A stretch of 64,000 nucleotides of DNA from an uncultured Eubacteriales bacterium (GCA_958421945.1 CATZMZ010000002.1:1-64000); one strand, 5' to 3'; shown: positions 1 through 9,737, counted from the first letter of the stretch. The notes: a model not told the origin generated them from the letters alone. Made by a program: numbers and translations.

Positions 1-2
1 TG

Positions 3-125
3 TATGCAAGCGCAACGGCGGATGGAACGTCGACAAATGATTATTCGTCGTTCAACGAAACGTATTGGAATACATCAAGCGGCGGCGTACCTACTTGGAT
101 TGTGAAATCGAATGGTGAGAATTAA
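3..125 (+). CDS. C-terminal end of a protein cut by the window edge
   Basis: An open frame runs from the window edge to TAA at 123-125, giving about 40 residues rich in Ser, Thr, Asn, Gly, Tyr and Trp, with SGGVPTW near the end. This composition is common at the ends of secreted beta-rich bacterial surface or glycan-binding proteins, but no family can be assigned from so short a tail. A perfect hairpin at 158-189 follows. The start lies outside the window. Confidence 0.5.
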   Translation, partial: YASATADGTSTNDYSSFNETYWNTSSGGVPTWIVKSNGEN

Positions 126-157
126 AGAAATATAAGGTAACAATAGAACAGACAAAT

Positions 158-189
158 CCGACCACGTAAGAGGAAACTTACGTGGTCGG
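158..189 (+). terminator. Perfect 13-bp hairpin downstream of the edge gene
   Basis: The arms 158-170 and 177-189 are exact reverse complements around a 6-nt loop (aggaaa). It lies between the stop at 125 and the GH5 gene at 220. There is no T-run after it, so it may be a weak or Rho-assisted terminator, or an mRNA-stabilising hairpin. Confidence 0.5.
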
Positions 190-219
190 AGAGTATGAAT
201 TATGTTTTAAGATAGTAAT

Positions 220-2094
220 ATGGTAAACAAGAAAGCATTTTTATTAGGTTGTAATTATTGGGCCTCCAACGCGGGGGCGTTTATGTGGAAACACTTCGAT
301 GAAGAAGTAGTGCGTAAGGATTTGAAATTTTTATCGGAATATGGGGTAAATTGTATTCGGATTTTTCCGACGTGGGATGATTTTCAACCGCTTACAAAAA
401 ACCCTGTGCCCTCAAGTCCGTTTTATGATAAGTTTCCGTATGCGATGCGCGTAAAAGAAAAGGATTTTTTAACACAAAAATATTCGAGTGGCTTATCGGT
501 AGAAAAGCTTGAACAATTCAAAAAAGTGTTGGATATAGCCAAAGAATTTGGAATAAAGGTGATCGTATCTCTTATTACGGGTTGGATGAGTGGACGACTA
601 TTTGTTCCGTCTGCTTTTTTAGGAAAAGATCTAATCGGTGACCCCGAAGTGGTAATTTGGCAGTGTCGATTTATTAAGGATTTTATTTCAGAACTCAAGC
701 ATTACGATAATATAATTGCCTGGGAACCAGGAAACGAATGTAATGCTTTGACGACAACTGCTGAAGAGTACGCTTGTGAGATGTGGATGATGACAATCAC
801 AAATGCAATACGACTCGCGGATGGGACCCGTCCCGTTTATTCGGGGTTGCATAATCCGGAGCTCAATGGAAAGTGGAACTTAAATGGACAAAGCAGATAT
901 TTCGATGTTGTTACTACGCATCCTTATCCGCTTTTTACGAGATATTGCGATATCGACGTATTGAGAGAAATGCGGTCTTCGCTGCATTCGGCAATCGAAT
1001 CGGCGTACTACACAGGTATAACTGGCAAGGCGTGTTTGGTGGAAGAAGCAGGTTCATTAGGACCTATGGTGATCAGCGATGATTTCACGCCTGATTATTT
1101 TGAACAATCGCTTATGACTTCTCTTTCCGTTGGGACAACTGGATATTTGTGGTGGTGTTCTTTTAATCAAGAGTTTGACTTTGCTCCTTACGATATAAAT
1201 ACCGTTGAACGTAATTTGGGGTTGGCGTATTCGAATGAGAATGCAAAACCGATATTGAAAAAAATAAAAGAAATTGCGCCTATTGTGCAGGAGATAGGCG
1301 TTTTGCCTACGCCGCGCGCGGAAGGTGTCGTTGTTTTGCCGTTTTATAACGATTCCTGGAAGATAGCGTATGGTTCGTCTATGTTGGCGATTCAAAGCGG
1401 TGTTCATTTGGATTATTCGTGTGAGGATCGGTTGTTAAAAGAGAGTGATCACTATATTGTACCATGTATTACGCTGTGCAGTTCTTTATCTATGCAACAT
1501 TTGAAAAAAATAGAGGAAAGAGTAGAAAATGGCGCTCGATTGCTTATTACATATAACGGTGGTGGAATCGGCGATTTTGAGAAAATTACCGGATTAAAGG
1601 TCGCCGGGAGAAAGTCTAATACGAATGAAAAAATATTTTCAATTAACGAAAAAGAGTTACGGATTAGGCCTAATAAATATCTGTCTTTATTAGCGGATAC
1701 AGCTAAGGTTTTAGCTAAAGACGAGCAGGGAGAAATTATGCTCGCGGAAAATGATTATGGAAAAGGAAAAGTCTTTTTCTTAAATGCGCCGCTTGAAGAG
1801 TTTTATACTTCGCAATTATTGCCCGAAAATACCAACCTTTACGAGGTTTATAAACTTTTCTTCGCGGATAAGGAAAAAGTATTGACGGTTGATAGCAAAA
1901 AATGTATGATAACCGTGCATGATACGCACAAACAAACGGTTGCTGTCATGCTGAACAATTATGACGAAAAAAATGAATTTATGATTCAAATAACCAATGG
2001 GTATACCGTTCAAAAAACGCTGTTTTGTGATATTGAAGGTTCAAAACTTATTTTGCGTAAAAAATATGCGTATATCGAATTGACGAGGAAATAA
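220..2094 (+). CDS. Glycoside hydrolase family 5 (endo-mannanase/cellulase-like) with C-terminal accessory domains
   Basis: The 624-residue protein starts with GCNYWASNAGAFMW, typical of the beta-mannanase branch of GH5. The TIM barrel covers about residues 5-370. The acid/base Glu is in WEPGNECN (about E173) and the nucleophile in VEEAG (about E276). Residues about 380-540 (DHYIVPC, GKGKVFF) resemble the amidotransferase-like trimerisation domain of GH42 enzymes, followed by a small beta domain. No signal peptide is visible, so it probably acts on imported oligosaccharides in the cytoplasm. The start lacks a good Shine-Dalgarno sequence. Family is well supported; the substrate (manno- or gluco-configured) is inferred. 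Confidence 0.85.
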   Translation: MVNKKAFLLGCNYWASNAGAFMWKHFDEEVVRKDLKFLSEYGVNCIRIFPTWDDFQPLTKNPVPSSPFYDKFPYAMRVKEKDFLTQKYSSGLSVEKLEQFKKVLDIAKEFGIKVIVSLITGWMSGRLFVPSAFLGKDLIGDPEVVIWQCRFIKDFISELKHYDNIIAWEPGNECNALTTTAEEYACEMWMMTITNAIRLADGTRPVYSGLHNPELNGKWNLNGQSRYFDVVTTHPYPLFTRYCDIDVLREMRSSLHSAIESAYYTGITGKACLVEEAGSLGPMVISDDFTPDYFEQSLMTSLSVGTTGYLWWCSFNQEFDFAPYDINTVERNLGLAYSNENAKPILKKIKEIAPIVQEIGVLPTPRAEGVVVLPFYNDSWKIAYGSSMLAIQSGVHLDYSCEDRLLKESDHYIVPCITLCSSLSMQHLKKIEERVENGARLLITYNGGGIGDFEKITGLKVAGRKSNTNEKIFSINEKELRIRPNKYLSLLADTAKVLAKDEQGEIMLAENDYGKGKVFFLNAPLEEFYTSQLLPENTNLYEVYKLFFADKEKVLTVDSKKCMITVHDTHKQTVAVMLNNYDEKNEFMIQITNGYTVQKTLFCDIEGSKLILRKKYAYIELTRK

Positions 2095-2178
2095 TACAAT
2101 CAAACTGTACAATCGATGTTTTAGATGACGGGAAGTATAACCACGAAAGGACCCGTACAAGAAAGCTTTTTTTAAAAA

Positions 2179-2469
2179 GACGATTATAAAGAATATTTAC
2201 CGGACGATTGGCGAACGATTACGGAGGAACAAATCGACGTGTATGATGCGGTGAATTGGATGAGCGTAACGGCACTGTCAGCAGAATCGATAAAAAGGGG
2301 GGAGTCAGCCGATCGAGTGTCCTGATTTTACGCGTGGGAAGTACAAGGAAAGAAAGACGGTAGACGTATTGAAGTTTCCTATTGTAAAAGAGAATTGTTG
2401 ATTATAATAAAGAAAATATCTATGGAAACGGAAATTATTCAAAAATTCAACGAGATTTATGAAGATTCT
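2179..2469 (+). pseudogene. Degenerate coding remnants between GH5 and the FAD oxidoreductase
   Basis: The 398-bp gap 2095-2492 has no intact gene but has protein-like stretches. Frame 2179-2325 reads DDYKEYLPDDWRTITEEQ and continues to a TGA; other frames give PDFTRGKYKERKTVDVLKFP and, near 2390-2470, KKISMETEIIQKFNEIYEDS. They look like pieces of one decayed gene broken by several frameshifts. I do not recognise the family. Confidence 0.35.
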
Positions 2470-2492
2470 CGATGACAAAAGGAGATAGAATT

Positions 2493-3677
2493 ATGAAAAT
2501 AGTAGACAATAGACCCATTATTGAAAAAGCGACTTATGATATAGTCGTTGTTGGGGGAGGTATCAGTGGTGTTGCTGCCGCTGTTGCTGCGGCAAGACAA
2601 CAAATGAGAGTGCTTTTACTTGAAAAAAGCATACAGCTTGGCGGTCTTTTAACGTCGGGATTGATTAGTTACTACGAACCACTTTGCGACGGACAGGGTA
2701 GGCAAATGATTGCTGGCATAGCGGAAGAGTTGATTAAGCTTTGCATTAAAGATGGGTTTGATAATTTGAGTGAAGACTGGAAAACGAAGCAGGGCGAGCA
2801 TAAAGGGTGGTATGCGACATTCTTTTCCCCCACGGCATTTGTGATGGGACTGGATGAATTTGTTATAAAAAATGGAGTGGAAATCCGTTTTGATGCGCAC
2901 GCCGTTTTTCCTGTAGTGGAAGAAAACGTTTGCAAAGGAGTGGTTGTCGAAAGTAAAGGCGGAAAAGAATTTTACGCGGCAAAAGCGGTGATAGATGCAA
3001 CAGGAGATGCAGAAATTGCCGAGCGAGCGGGGATTCCAACTGTAACGGGAACGAATTATTTGTTGGGTATGGCGCATTATACAAATAAAAGTTTGGCGGA
3101 AAAATATGTGCAGGGCGGAGAACCTTTTCGGTTTAGAAAGTGGCTTTACGCATTAGATGAAACAAATACGGGGAAGAAGTTATATACTGGAACTACATCG
3201 GAAGACATTACCGATTACGTTTTAAAAGGCAGAGCGGCGGTATTAAAGAAAATACGCAAAGAAGACAAGGAGACGCGAGAAGTCATGACATTGCCTACAA
3301 TGCCGCAATACAGAACGATTCGAAGAATTGTAGGGAAGAGTGTTTTTTGTGGGATTCCCGATGAAAGATTCGAGGATGAGATTGGGCATTGTGGCGACTG
3401 GAAAACATTCAAGGCTCATTACAATATTCCTTATGGTAGCTTATACAATCCCTCATTTCCGAATATTTGGGCTGTAGGTCGAATTATTTCTACAAACGAT
3501 GGAAACGGTTGGGAAATGGCTCGAGTCGCTCCTGTTTGTGCGTTGACGGGACAGGCGGCAGGCACTGCGGCAGCAATTTGCATTCAAGAAAACTATACGG
3601 CGGACAGTATTCCTGTGAGAAAATTGCAACAACAATTACGCAACGCTGGATGTTTTATAGAGGAGACTAACTATTAA
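2493..3677 (+). CDS. FAD-dependent oxidoreductase (FAD_oxidored family)
   Basis: This 394-residue flavoprotein has an N-terminal Rossmann dinucleotide-binding motif (VVVGGGISGVAAAVAAAR, about residues 20-37), the second FAD segment DATGDAEIAERAG, and a C-terminal NIWAVGRI/GQAAGTAAAI segment closing the FAD site. This architecture is that of the PF12831 family often found in bacterial sugar catabolism clusters; the substrate is unknown. The ATG at 2493 is chosen over one at 2472 because AAAGGAG lies at the right distance before it. A truncated paralogue lies at 9330-9724. Confidence 0.85.
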   Translation: MKIVDNRPIIEKATYDIVVVGGGISGVAAAVAAARQQMRVLLLEKSIQLGGLLTSGLISYYEPLCDGQGRQMIAGIAEELIKLCIKDGFDNLSEDWKTKQGEHKGWYATFFSPTAFVMGLDEFVIKNGVEIRFDAHAVFPVVEENVCKGVVVESKGGKEFYAAKAVIDATGDAEIAERAGIPTVTGTNYLLGMAHYTNKSLAEKYVQGGEPFRFRKWLYALDETNTGKKLYTGTTSEDITDYVLKGRAAVLKKIRKEDKETREVMTLPTMPQYRTIRRIVGKSVFCGIPDERFEDEIGHCGDWKTFKAHYNIPYGSLYNPSFPNIWAVGRIISTNDGNGWEMARVAPVCALTGQAAGTAAAICIQENYTADSIPVRKLQQQLRNAGCFIEETNY

Positions 3678-3699
3678 AAGTCAAGTAAAAAAAGAGCAA

Positions 3700-3764
3700 G
3701 ATTAAAAAATTTTAATCGGTTAGAAAAAACGGTACGGCAAAAAGAGCACCCCACGGGCTGCTCT
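3700..3764 (+). terminator. Two hairpins after the FAD oxidoreductase gene
   Basis: In the 257 bp between the stop at 3677 and the repeat at 3935 I see an A/T palindrome at 3700-3717 and a GC hairpin with arms AGAGCA (3743-3748) and TGCTCT (3759-3764) plus CCC/GGG pairs. Neither has a strong T-run, so termination is only possible. The stretch 3765-3934 holds no recognisable gene. Confidence 0.3.
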
Positions 3765-3934
3765 GAAAAATGTTTGGTAACGAAAGGCTTAAACAGCCGG
3801 TCTGTAAGGCTCACCCGTCAGTAAATGGGCGACGACGAAAAAGGCTTGCTGTTCGCATGTGAAGAATTAACTAAAATTGATATCGAAGGCAAAAAGGCGG
3901 TAGGAAAATAAAACTGATCCACATTATCTTCTAA

Positions 3935-4048
3935 AAATTGATTGCAAGAGAATGGTTAAAAAATTTTAAAAATATAATAAAAAAATAAGGAGCGAGTATT
4001 ATCTCGAAAAAAGATTATGAAAGTATTTGACGGACATTTACATACGTT
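3935..4048 (+). repeat. 114-bp near-identical direct repeat, copy 1 (SGNH-gene tail plus amidohydrolase start)
   Basis: 3935-4048 matches 10323-10436 with one difference (CTCG versus CGCG near 3994/10382-10394). In copy 2 the block is the last 17 codons and stop of an SGNH hydrolase gene, the spacer with Shine-Dalgarno AAGGAG, and the first codons of the amidohydrolase. In copy 1 there is no SGNH gene upstream, only this tail. Beyond the block the two amidohydrolase genes differ at roughly a quarter of positions. Confidence 0.9.
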
Positions 4049-5141
4049 CAGATTTAAAGTATCAGTCAGAGAATCAATTGATTTATTTCAAAGACAATTT
4101 GATCGTTTTAACGTTAAAAAAGGTACTTTTTTAGCGCTTCCTTGTGATGCTGTTCCCGGGAAAATAGAATTTGACCAAACAGATTTAACGGATAACGTAA
4201 AAGTTATGTATTTTAAAAGTGTATTTGCTCCTTGTTTTTATGCTTATGCAGGGTTGGAATATAAGGGTTTAGATATAAAAAACAAATTACAAGTTGCGGA
4301 TGATTTATTAAGACAAGCTAAAGAATTTAAAAAAGTCGGATACGATGGCATGAAGATGTACGAAGGGCATCCGAACTTGCGCAAACTGTTATATTCATTA
4401 GACGATGAAATTTTCGATAAGTTTTTTGACTATTGCGAAAAGGAAAATTTTCCTATAATAATGCACCTTGCAAATCCCTCGTATATGTGGGATAAAGATA
4501 AAGTATCGGATTATTGGAAAGCAAGAGGGTGTTATTTTGATGAAAGTTACCCTAAATTTGAGGAATTCCATAATGAAATCATTAAAAGATTAAAAAAGAA
4601 TCCGAAATTAAATTTTAGTTTGGCGCATTTTGGGTTTTTAACTTATGATAAACAAAAAGCAGAAGAATTTATGGCTTTTTCAAATACAAAGTTAGACGTA
4701 TGCCCTGGTGGAGAAAACTACTTTAATATTCTAGAAGATAAGGAATATTGGATTCCGTTTATCAATAAATATGCAGATAGAATTACGTATGGCACTGATA
4801 CCTATAACTTTGAATATGATAACGAAGAAAATTGGTTAAGAGCCACGGGAGCTAGACCATTATTAGTGCAAAACTTTTTCATGACGAATACGGAACACTT
4901 GTATTACGATAAACCCTTTATCGGTATAGGCCTTTCAGAAGAAACGAATAAAAAAATTTTTTATGATAATTTAGATAAAATGTTAGGGGAGCCGAACGCT
5001 ATTGATTACGATTATTTCATAAATAAATGTGAGACATTATTAGAAGGCATAGATTCAAACTCGTTAGATAGATATAATTTATGGTGTATGAAAAACGATT
5101 TTATATCCATGAAAAACGGAAATTTTTATTATAAAAAATAA
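4017..5141 (+). CDS. TIM-barrel metal-dependent amidohydrolase, copy A
   Basis: The 374-residue protein fits the Amidohydrolase_2 (PF04909-like) fold. An N-terminal HxH metal motif (FDGHLHT), a buried Lys segment (GYDGMKMYEGHP), barrel His residues in IIMHLANP and LAHFGF, and a late Asp in TYGTDTYNF are all in the expected order. Members hydrolyse or decarboxylate cyclic or carboxylated small molecules; the substrate here is unknown. The ATG follows AAGGAG. It overlaps the repeat 3935-4048 and is close to the copy at 10405, with a third, broken copy at 13441. It is probably co-transcribed with the DUF4832 gene 13 bp downstream. Confidence 0.8.
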   Translation: MKVFDGHLHTFRFKVSVRESIDLFQRQFDRFNVKKGTFLALPCDAVPGKIEFDQTDLTDNVKVMYFKSVFAPCFYAYAGLEYKGLDIKNKLQVADDLLRQAKEFKKVGYDGMKMYEGHPNLRKLLYSLDDEIFDKFFDYCEKENFPIIMHLANPSYMWDKDKVSDYWKARGCYFDESYPKFEEFHNEIIKRLKKNPKLNFSLAHFGFLTYDKQKAEEFMAFSNTKLDVCPGGENYFNILEDKEYWIPFINKYADRITYGTDTYNFEYDNEENWLRATGARPLLVQNFFMTNTEHLYYDKPFIGIGLSEETNKKIFYDNLDKMLGEPNAIDYDYFINKCETLLEGIDSNSLDRYNLWCMKNDFISMKNGNFYYKK

Positions 5142-5154
5142 ATGGAGACTGACT

Positions 5155-6471
5155 ATGAAAACGAAGAAATTTAATTATAAAACAGAACAATTTCAAAATC
5201 CGTATATAGGCTTTACTAGTTTTCAGCATTTTCGCGGTGAAAAGCTTTATTCTGACTGCATAACGGGAAAAGATGGCATTGCAGGTTGCGAAACGGAAAA
5301 TTATGAATGCTATCCTGTACCCGAAGGGATAGAAGAAAATGGTAGAGAGCAAGGATACTATCCGGATACTACGGTTGCATACATAAGAATTTTATGGAAA
5401 GAATTCGAACCTAAGCAAGGCGAATATAATTATAAAATCATTCAGGACGTTTTGGACAAAGCCAAGGAAAAAGGACAAACGGTAATGTTTAGATTGATGC
5501 CGCACTCAACTTGTGAAAGAGACGACGTTCCCGATTGGCTTAAAACACTTATACCCTGCCCTGCAAGACCAGAAGGTATGAGAGTAAAAGCTTCCCCGAC
5601 AGATCCGCTTTATCTGGAATTATTCAGCAGAGCAATAGTAAAAATAGGGGAAAGATTTGACACTAATGAAACGCTTGATTGTATAGATATTTCTCTTGGC
5701 GGCGCTTGGGGTGAAGGGGCGCAGGAGTTCAGCGAAGAGGAAGAGAAAAATTTAATGGATATCTATATAAACTCCTTTCCGAACACCAAACTTATCGGTC
5801 AATGCGGTAATCCGAAAATGCTGAACTACGTTGCGACAAAGAGAACGATAGGTTGGCGTTCTGATGGGACGGGAAATCCGAGGCATACGCATATTTGGTT
5901 TCCCGGCTATTATCCCAATATTAAAAATGAACATTGGAAAACAGCGCCTATTTCCTTTGAAAGTTACTGGTGGATTAGCGAATGGTACCGTCAGGGTTGG
6001 GATATCGATGAAGTAATAAATTTTACGTTATCTCATCATATCAGTACCTTTAACAATAAGTCTTTTCCTATTCAATATGAATTGAAAGACAAAATTGATA
6101 ATTGGGTGGCAAAAATGGGTTATCATTATACGATAAAGGAAGTTGAGTACGATGAAAAAGCAATTAATAAACTTAATATTAATTTGGAAATAGAAAACGT
6201 TGGCGTTGCCCCCATTTATAACAGAATTCCATTCGTTATTAAATTAAGAAATAATTCATTTGAAAAAGAATTTATTACGGATATCGATATTCGAAAGTGG
6301 ATGCCGGGTAAGATAAGTGAACAGATTGATCTTGACGTACAAGGCTTACCGCAAGGTAAATATGAATTACTAATAGGTATTCACAATAATAACGGGGTAA
6401 AAATATGTTTTGCAACGGATGCGAAACAAGATAATGCGTACGCTATTATTGATTCCATTACTATTAATTAA
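5155..6471 (+). CDS. DUF4832-type glycoside-hydrolase-like protein, copy A
   Basis: The 438-residue protein begins NPYIGFTSFQHFRGE, then a barrel segment with VAYIRILWKEFEPKQGEYNY, typical of the N-terminal part of GH42-like barrels, and MFRLMPHSTCERDDVPDWL. Carboxylates likely to lie in the active site are in GGAWGEGAQEF and SFESYWWISEWYRQGWD. Residues about 325-438 form a beta-sandwich (NLEIENVGVAPIYN), as in DUF4832 proteins. Catalytic activity is inferred, not shown. The gene follows the amidohydrolase by 13 bp with GGAG before its ATG. A frameshifted paralogue is at 12106-13438. Confidence 0.75.
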   Translation: MKTKKFNYKTEQFQNPYIGFTSFQHFRGEKLYSDCITGKDGIAGCETENYECYPVPEGIEENGREQGYYPDTTVAYIRILWKEFEPKQGEYNYKIIQDVLDKAKEKGQTVMFRLMPHSTCERDDVPDWLKTLIPCPARPEGMRVKASPTDPLYLELFSRAIVKIGERFDTNETLDCIDISLGGAWGEGAQEFSEEEEKNLMDIYINSFPNTKLIGQCGNPKMLNYVATKRTIGWRSDGTGNPRHTHIWFPGYYPNIKNEHWKTAPISFESYWWISEWYRQGWDIDEVINFTLSHHISTFNNKSFPIQYELKDKIDNWVAKMGYHYTIKEVEYDEKAINKLNINLEIENVGVAPIYNRIPFVIKLRNNSFEKEFITDIDIRKWMPGKISEQIDLDVQGLPQGKYELLIGIHNNNGVKICFATDAKQDNAYAIIDSITIN

Positions 6472-6474
6472 GGT

Positions 6475-6648
6475 TAACGGAAACATAACCTCCGGCGGCG
6501 GCGCGGGCTGTTTTGAAAAGTCTTACTTCTACCGAGTTGTGGAAATTTTTGGAATAACTTATAACTCTGTCGGACAAGCGCTTTTAGCGGAGCATATCTG
6601 TCTTTATTTAAAAGAAAAATTCCCTTGTTTAAAGGAGAAAACAAAATG
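6475..6648 (+). pseudogene. Short C-terminal remnant before the SGNH gene
   Basis: After the DUF4832 stop an open frame with protein-like composition (FEKSYFYRVVEIFGITYNSV, then AEHICLYLKEKFP) runs to a TGA that overlaps the SGNH start codon. It has no Met start near a Shine-Dalgarno site and is not recognised. It may be the tail of a deleted gene, or the frame may be fortuitous. Confidence 0.3.
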
Positions 6649-7278
6649 AGAATAGTCTTTTTCGGCGATTCCATTACGGATTTAAGCAGAAATTATCAAG
6701 CGCACGACGGGATTGCTCAATCCTTGGGCTACGGGTACGTATTGTTCATTGCCCGTCAACTTTTGAGTGAGGATCCCTTGGGGTACGAGATTATCAACCG
6801 CGGTATCAGCGGCAACCGTATTGTGGACTTGTACGCACGCATTCGAAGGGACGTTTGGAATCTTGCGCCGGACCTGCTGAATATCTATATTGGCACAAAC
6901 GACAACAACTTTGACGGGAACGACAATGGCGTGGATCTGGAGCGTTGGGAAAAAGTATATCGTGCGATCATCGAAGAAACACGGGAGCGTTTTCCTAACA
7001 TAAAAATTATCATGTGTCTGCCTTTCGTTATCCACGGGCAACGTTCAGACGAGGCATATAAAAAGGATTACGAGGTTTTGGCATACGTCGAGCGGGGGAA
7101 AAAGATTGCGCAGGAATATGGTATTCCTTACGTTGAATTGCAGGAAAAAATGGCGGAAGCGGCGAAGCAATACGGCGACAAGGTTGTTGCGCCCGATGGT
7201 ATTCACCCCAACGTGTATGGCTCGAATATTATTGCTGAAGAATGGTTGAAGGTGTTTAGATCGCTCGTTTCCGAATAA
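6646..7278 (+). CDS. SGNH/GDSL-family hydrolase (esterase), copy A
   Basis: The 210-residue protein has the SGNH blocks in order: FFGDSITD with the nucleophile Ser (residues 5-12), GISGNRI (block II Gly), IGTNDNN (block III Asn) and DGIHPN with the catalytic Asp and His near residue 184. Such enzymes remove acetyl or other acyl groups from sugars and polysaccharides; no signal peptide is seen, so a cytoplasmic role on imported substrates is likely. The ATG at 6646 follows AAAGGAG at 6630. Paralogues lie at 9738 (intact) and 16203 (broken). Confidence 0.85.
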   Translation: MRIVFFGDSITDLSRNYQAHDGIAQSLGYGYVLFIARQLLSEDPLGYEIINRGISGNRIVDLYARIRRDVWNLAPDLLNIYIGTNDNNFDGNDNGVDLERWEKVYRAIIEETRERFPNIKIIMCLPFVIHGQRSDEAYKKDYEVLAYVERGKKIAQEYGIPYVELQEKMAEAAKQYGDKVVAPDGIHPNVYGSNIIAEEWLKVFRSLVSE

Positions 7279-7310
7279 GTAGATTTTGGGAATAGGCTGA
7301 TTCATTTTAC

Positions 7311-7600
7311 TTATTCTAAAACAAAGCTGGCAAAACCTTTATTTGACGAAATAATCAAATGATCATTTTCAACGTTATAAGAAGTATTGGCGGACTTTTC
7401 AAGCAAGATAGGAGTTTTGTCGTTTAAAAAAACGGTTAGCGTTTCATTTTTGAAAAAGTCTGCGTAAAGATATGTTTTTTTATCAAATTCTACCGTGTAA
7501 AAAGACGCCCGGTCTTTTTGCGTTTCAAAATACTTTTTGTAGCCGACGCCGTGATAACGCTTTTTATTTTCTGAAGTTTTAATATAAAACCTATGAAATA
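7311..7600 (-). pseudogene. 5'-truncated C-terminal remnant on the minus strand
   Basis: Reading the minus strand to a TAA at 7313-7311 gives about 95 residues with strong protein character, for example KKRYHGVGYKKYFETQKDRA, TVEFDKKTYLYADFF and ENDHLIISSNKGFASFVLE. No start codon with a ribosome-binding site is present, and the frame runs into the GH31 leader. It looks like the C-terminal beta-sandwich of an enzyme that once pointed the other way. The family is not recognised. It fills most of the 385-bp gap between SGNH copy A and the GH31 pseudogene. Confidence 0.5.
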
Positions 7601-7663
7601 TTTTTGCGGAGAATATGTTGGATAAATCGTCTAAGATCTTTTTATGGACGGAGGAGAAAGAAT

Positions 7664-9273
7664 ATGAACTTAAAAATTGTAATGCTTGAAAACGAACATT
7701 GGTGGGGCAGTACTATTGCGCAATCGGAAAAGATGCCCTTCGACCGTAACACCGAAACGATTGTTAATCTTGCGGACAAACGCAGCACAGTGCAAGCCGC
7801 TCCTTATTTTTGTCGGATAAAGGAAGATACGTCTGGAGCGAAAAGGGTTTTATCGCGTATATCAAAAACGGTGAGATTTTTTGTGAGAGCGAAGAGGAAA
7901 TTATCTTAAACGAGGACGGTACTTCTCTTAAAGAAGCGTTTGTGAATGCGAAAAGAACGTATTTTCCGTTTGAAACTACAGTACGCACGCCTCGCGAATT
8001 TTATACGCTCCTTCAATTTAATACCTGGATGGAGCTTGTAAAAGAACAAACGGAAGAAAATATTTTGGCTTATGCTAAGGGATTGATTGCAAACGGTTAT
8101 AAGCGCGGTATTTTAATAATCGACGACGGCTGGCAGGAAAATCACGGTATTTGGCGTTTTCACCCCAGAAAATTCAAAGACCCTAAGGGCATGATTGAAA
8201 AGCTGCATCAGATGGGTTTTAAAGTAATGCTTTGGGTTGCCCCCTGGACTTCTCCCGACAGCGAAGAATGTTTGAAATTGTGCCGTGAAAAAGGCGCGGA
8301 AAGCGATACGGGGCATCTTGTGCGATTAAAAGACGGGTGAGTTGCAATTTATAAATGGTGGAACGGATATTCCGCAATGCTCAATTTCAATTTAGAGGGA
8401 GATTGCGAATTTATGCAAAACCAGTTGGACGTTCTTGTAAAAGAATACGGGGTAGACGGCTTTAAGTTTGACGGCGGCGATTATACCTGGAAACCGATTA
8501 ACGAAATCGATACCTTCTCGATTGCGGCTGAAAACGGCGTGGGCGAGGACCCTATGGTTTACGGTTGGAAAACGTTTAAAGCAAAACGCTATACCACCGA
8601 CGAATTGAATGCGGCCTGGATTAGATTCGGTATGAAATATCCCTTGCACGAGTTTAAAAACACGTGGAAAACGGGACATTTGCCCGTTATCCAGAGGCTT
8701 GGCGACAAAGCGCACAAATGGGAGCTCGGGGGCTTGGCAAGTTTGATTCCGCAAGGCGCGTTTATCGGATTGATCGGAAATCCCTTTGTATGTCCCGATA
8801 TGGTAGGCGGCGGCTTATGGACGGCGTTTGTGTATGGAAAGGTTGATGAGGAGTTGTTCGTACGAATGGCAGAATGTTCGGCTTTATTCCCGATGATGCA
8901 ATTTTCGGCGCTGCCTTGGAAAAAACTTTCCGAGCCGTATGCTAAAGTGTGCCTTAAAATGGCTGAATTGCACGAAAAGATGAGCGGAGAGCTTATTAAA
9001 CTTGTAGATGAAGCGGAAAAGACCGGTGAGCCGATTATTCGGAATATGGAATATAATTATCCGCATAAAGGATATCAGAAACTCATAGATCAGTTTGTGC
9101 TTGGAGAAAAATATCTCGTTGCGCCCGTATTGACGAAGGGCGCTATTGAAAGGGAAGTGGTATTCCTTGAAGGAAAGTGGAAAGATATGACGGACGGAAT
9201 GATTTATGGCGAGGGGAAGCACGTGGTACCCGCGCCGATTGATAAACTTCCATACTTTGAAAAAAAAGATTGA
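7664..9273 (+). pseudogene. Glycoside hydrolase family 31 gene, broken by a frameshift and an internal stop
   Basis: From an ATG with GGAGGAG upstream the product starts MNLKIVMLENEHWWG. Near 7800 the frame shifts by one base: QAAP continues as LFLSDKGRYVWSE in the next frame. That frame carries GH31 hallmarks (NTWMELV, IDDGWQE, VMLWVAPWTSPDSEE), then hits TGA at 8338-8340 and continues in the same frame as VAIYKWWNGYSAMLNF, GFKFDGGDY (nucleophile Asp), GNPFVCPDMVGGG and the C-terminal LVAPVLTKGA. Repaired, it would be about 535 residues, an alpha-glycosidase of the short GH31 type. The downstream half could still be translated from an internal start, but the N-terminal barrel would be lost. 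Confidence 0.85.
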
Positions 9274-9329
9274 TAGGGAAAATTATTTCGGAGATTAATT
9301 AGCCTCAAATACGCATGCTTTAACAACTC

Positions 9330-9724
9330 TTTCCTCAATTCCGCAAGTGCGTATGACACGTCGTATTTACGGGTTATACGAGATGACGAGAGAGGGCGAC
9401 GATAAGAAATATTTTGAGGACAGCGTGGGCATGTTCGGGGAATGGACGACTCGCGGACCTGCATACGAATTGCCTTTTTCGGCATTGCACGACGGCAAAA
9501 TCAAAAATTTGGCGTGCGCGGGCAGGTGTATCTCCGCAAAGGACGATATTTGGGAACTGACGCGAGTGATTCCCGTTTGCGCGGTATCGGGCGAGGCGGT
9601 CGGCGTTGCGGCGGCAATGACGGATGATTTAACAACTCTTGATGTGAAAGAATTACAAACTGAACTCAAAAAACGGAACGTAAAATTGCATTTAGAAGAG
9701 GTCGGTTTGACGGCAAAATACTGA
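9330..9724 (+). pseudogene. FAD-dependent oxidoreductase, 3' fragment only
   Basis: The frame reads PQVRMTRRIYGLYEM, then GKIKNLACAGRCISAKDD and AVSGEAVGVAAAM, the C-terminal third of the FAD_oxidored family seen at 2493-3677. The N-terminal Rossmann half is absent, and 9274-9329 gives no trace of it. It is a 5'-deleted paralogue. The remaining 125 residues could not bind FAD alone. SGNH copy B starts 13 bp after its stop, so the two were probably once in one transcript. Confidence 0.8.
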
Positions 9725-9737
9725 TTTGGAGGTAAAA

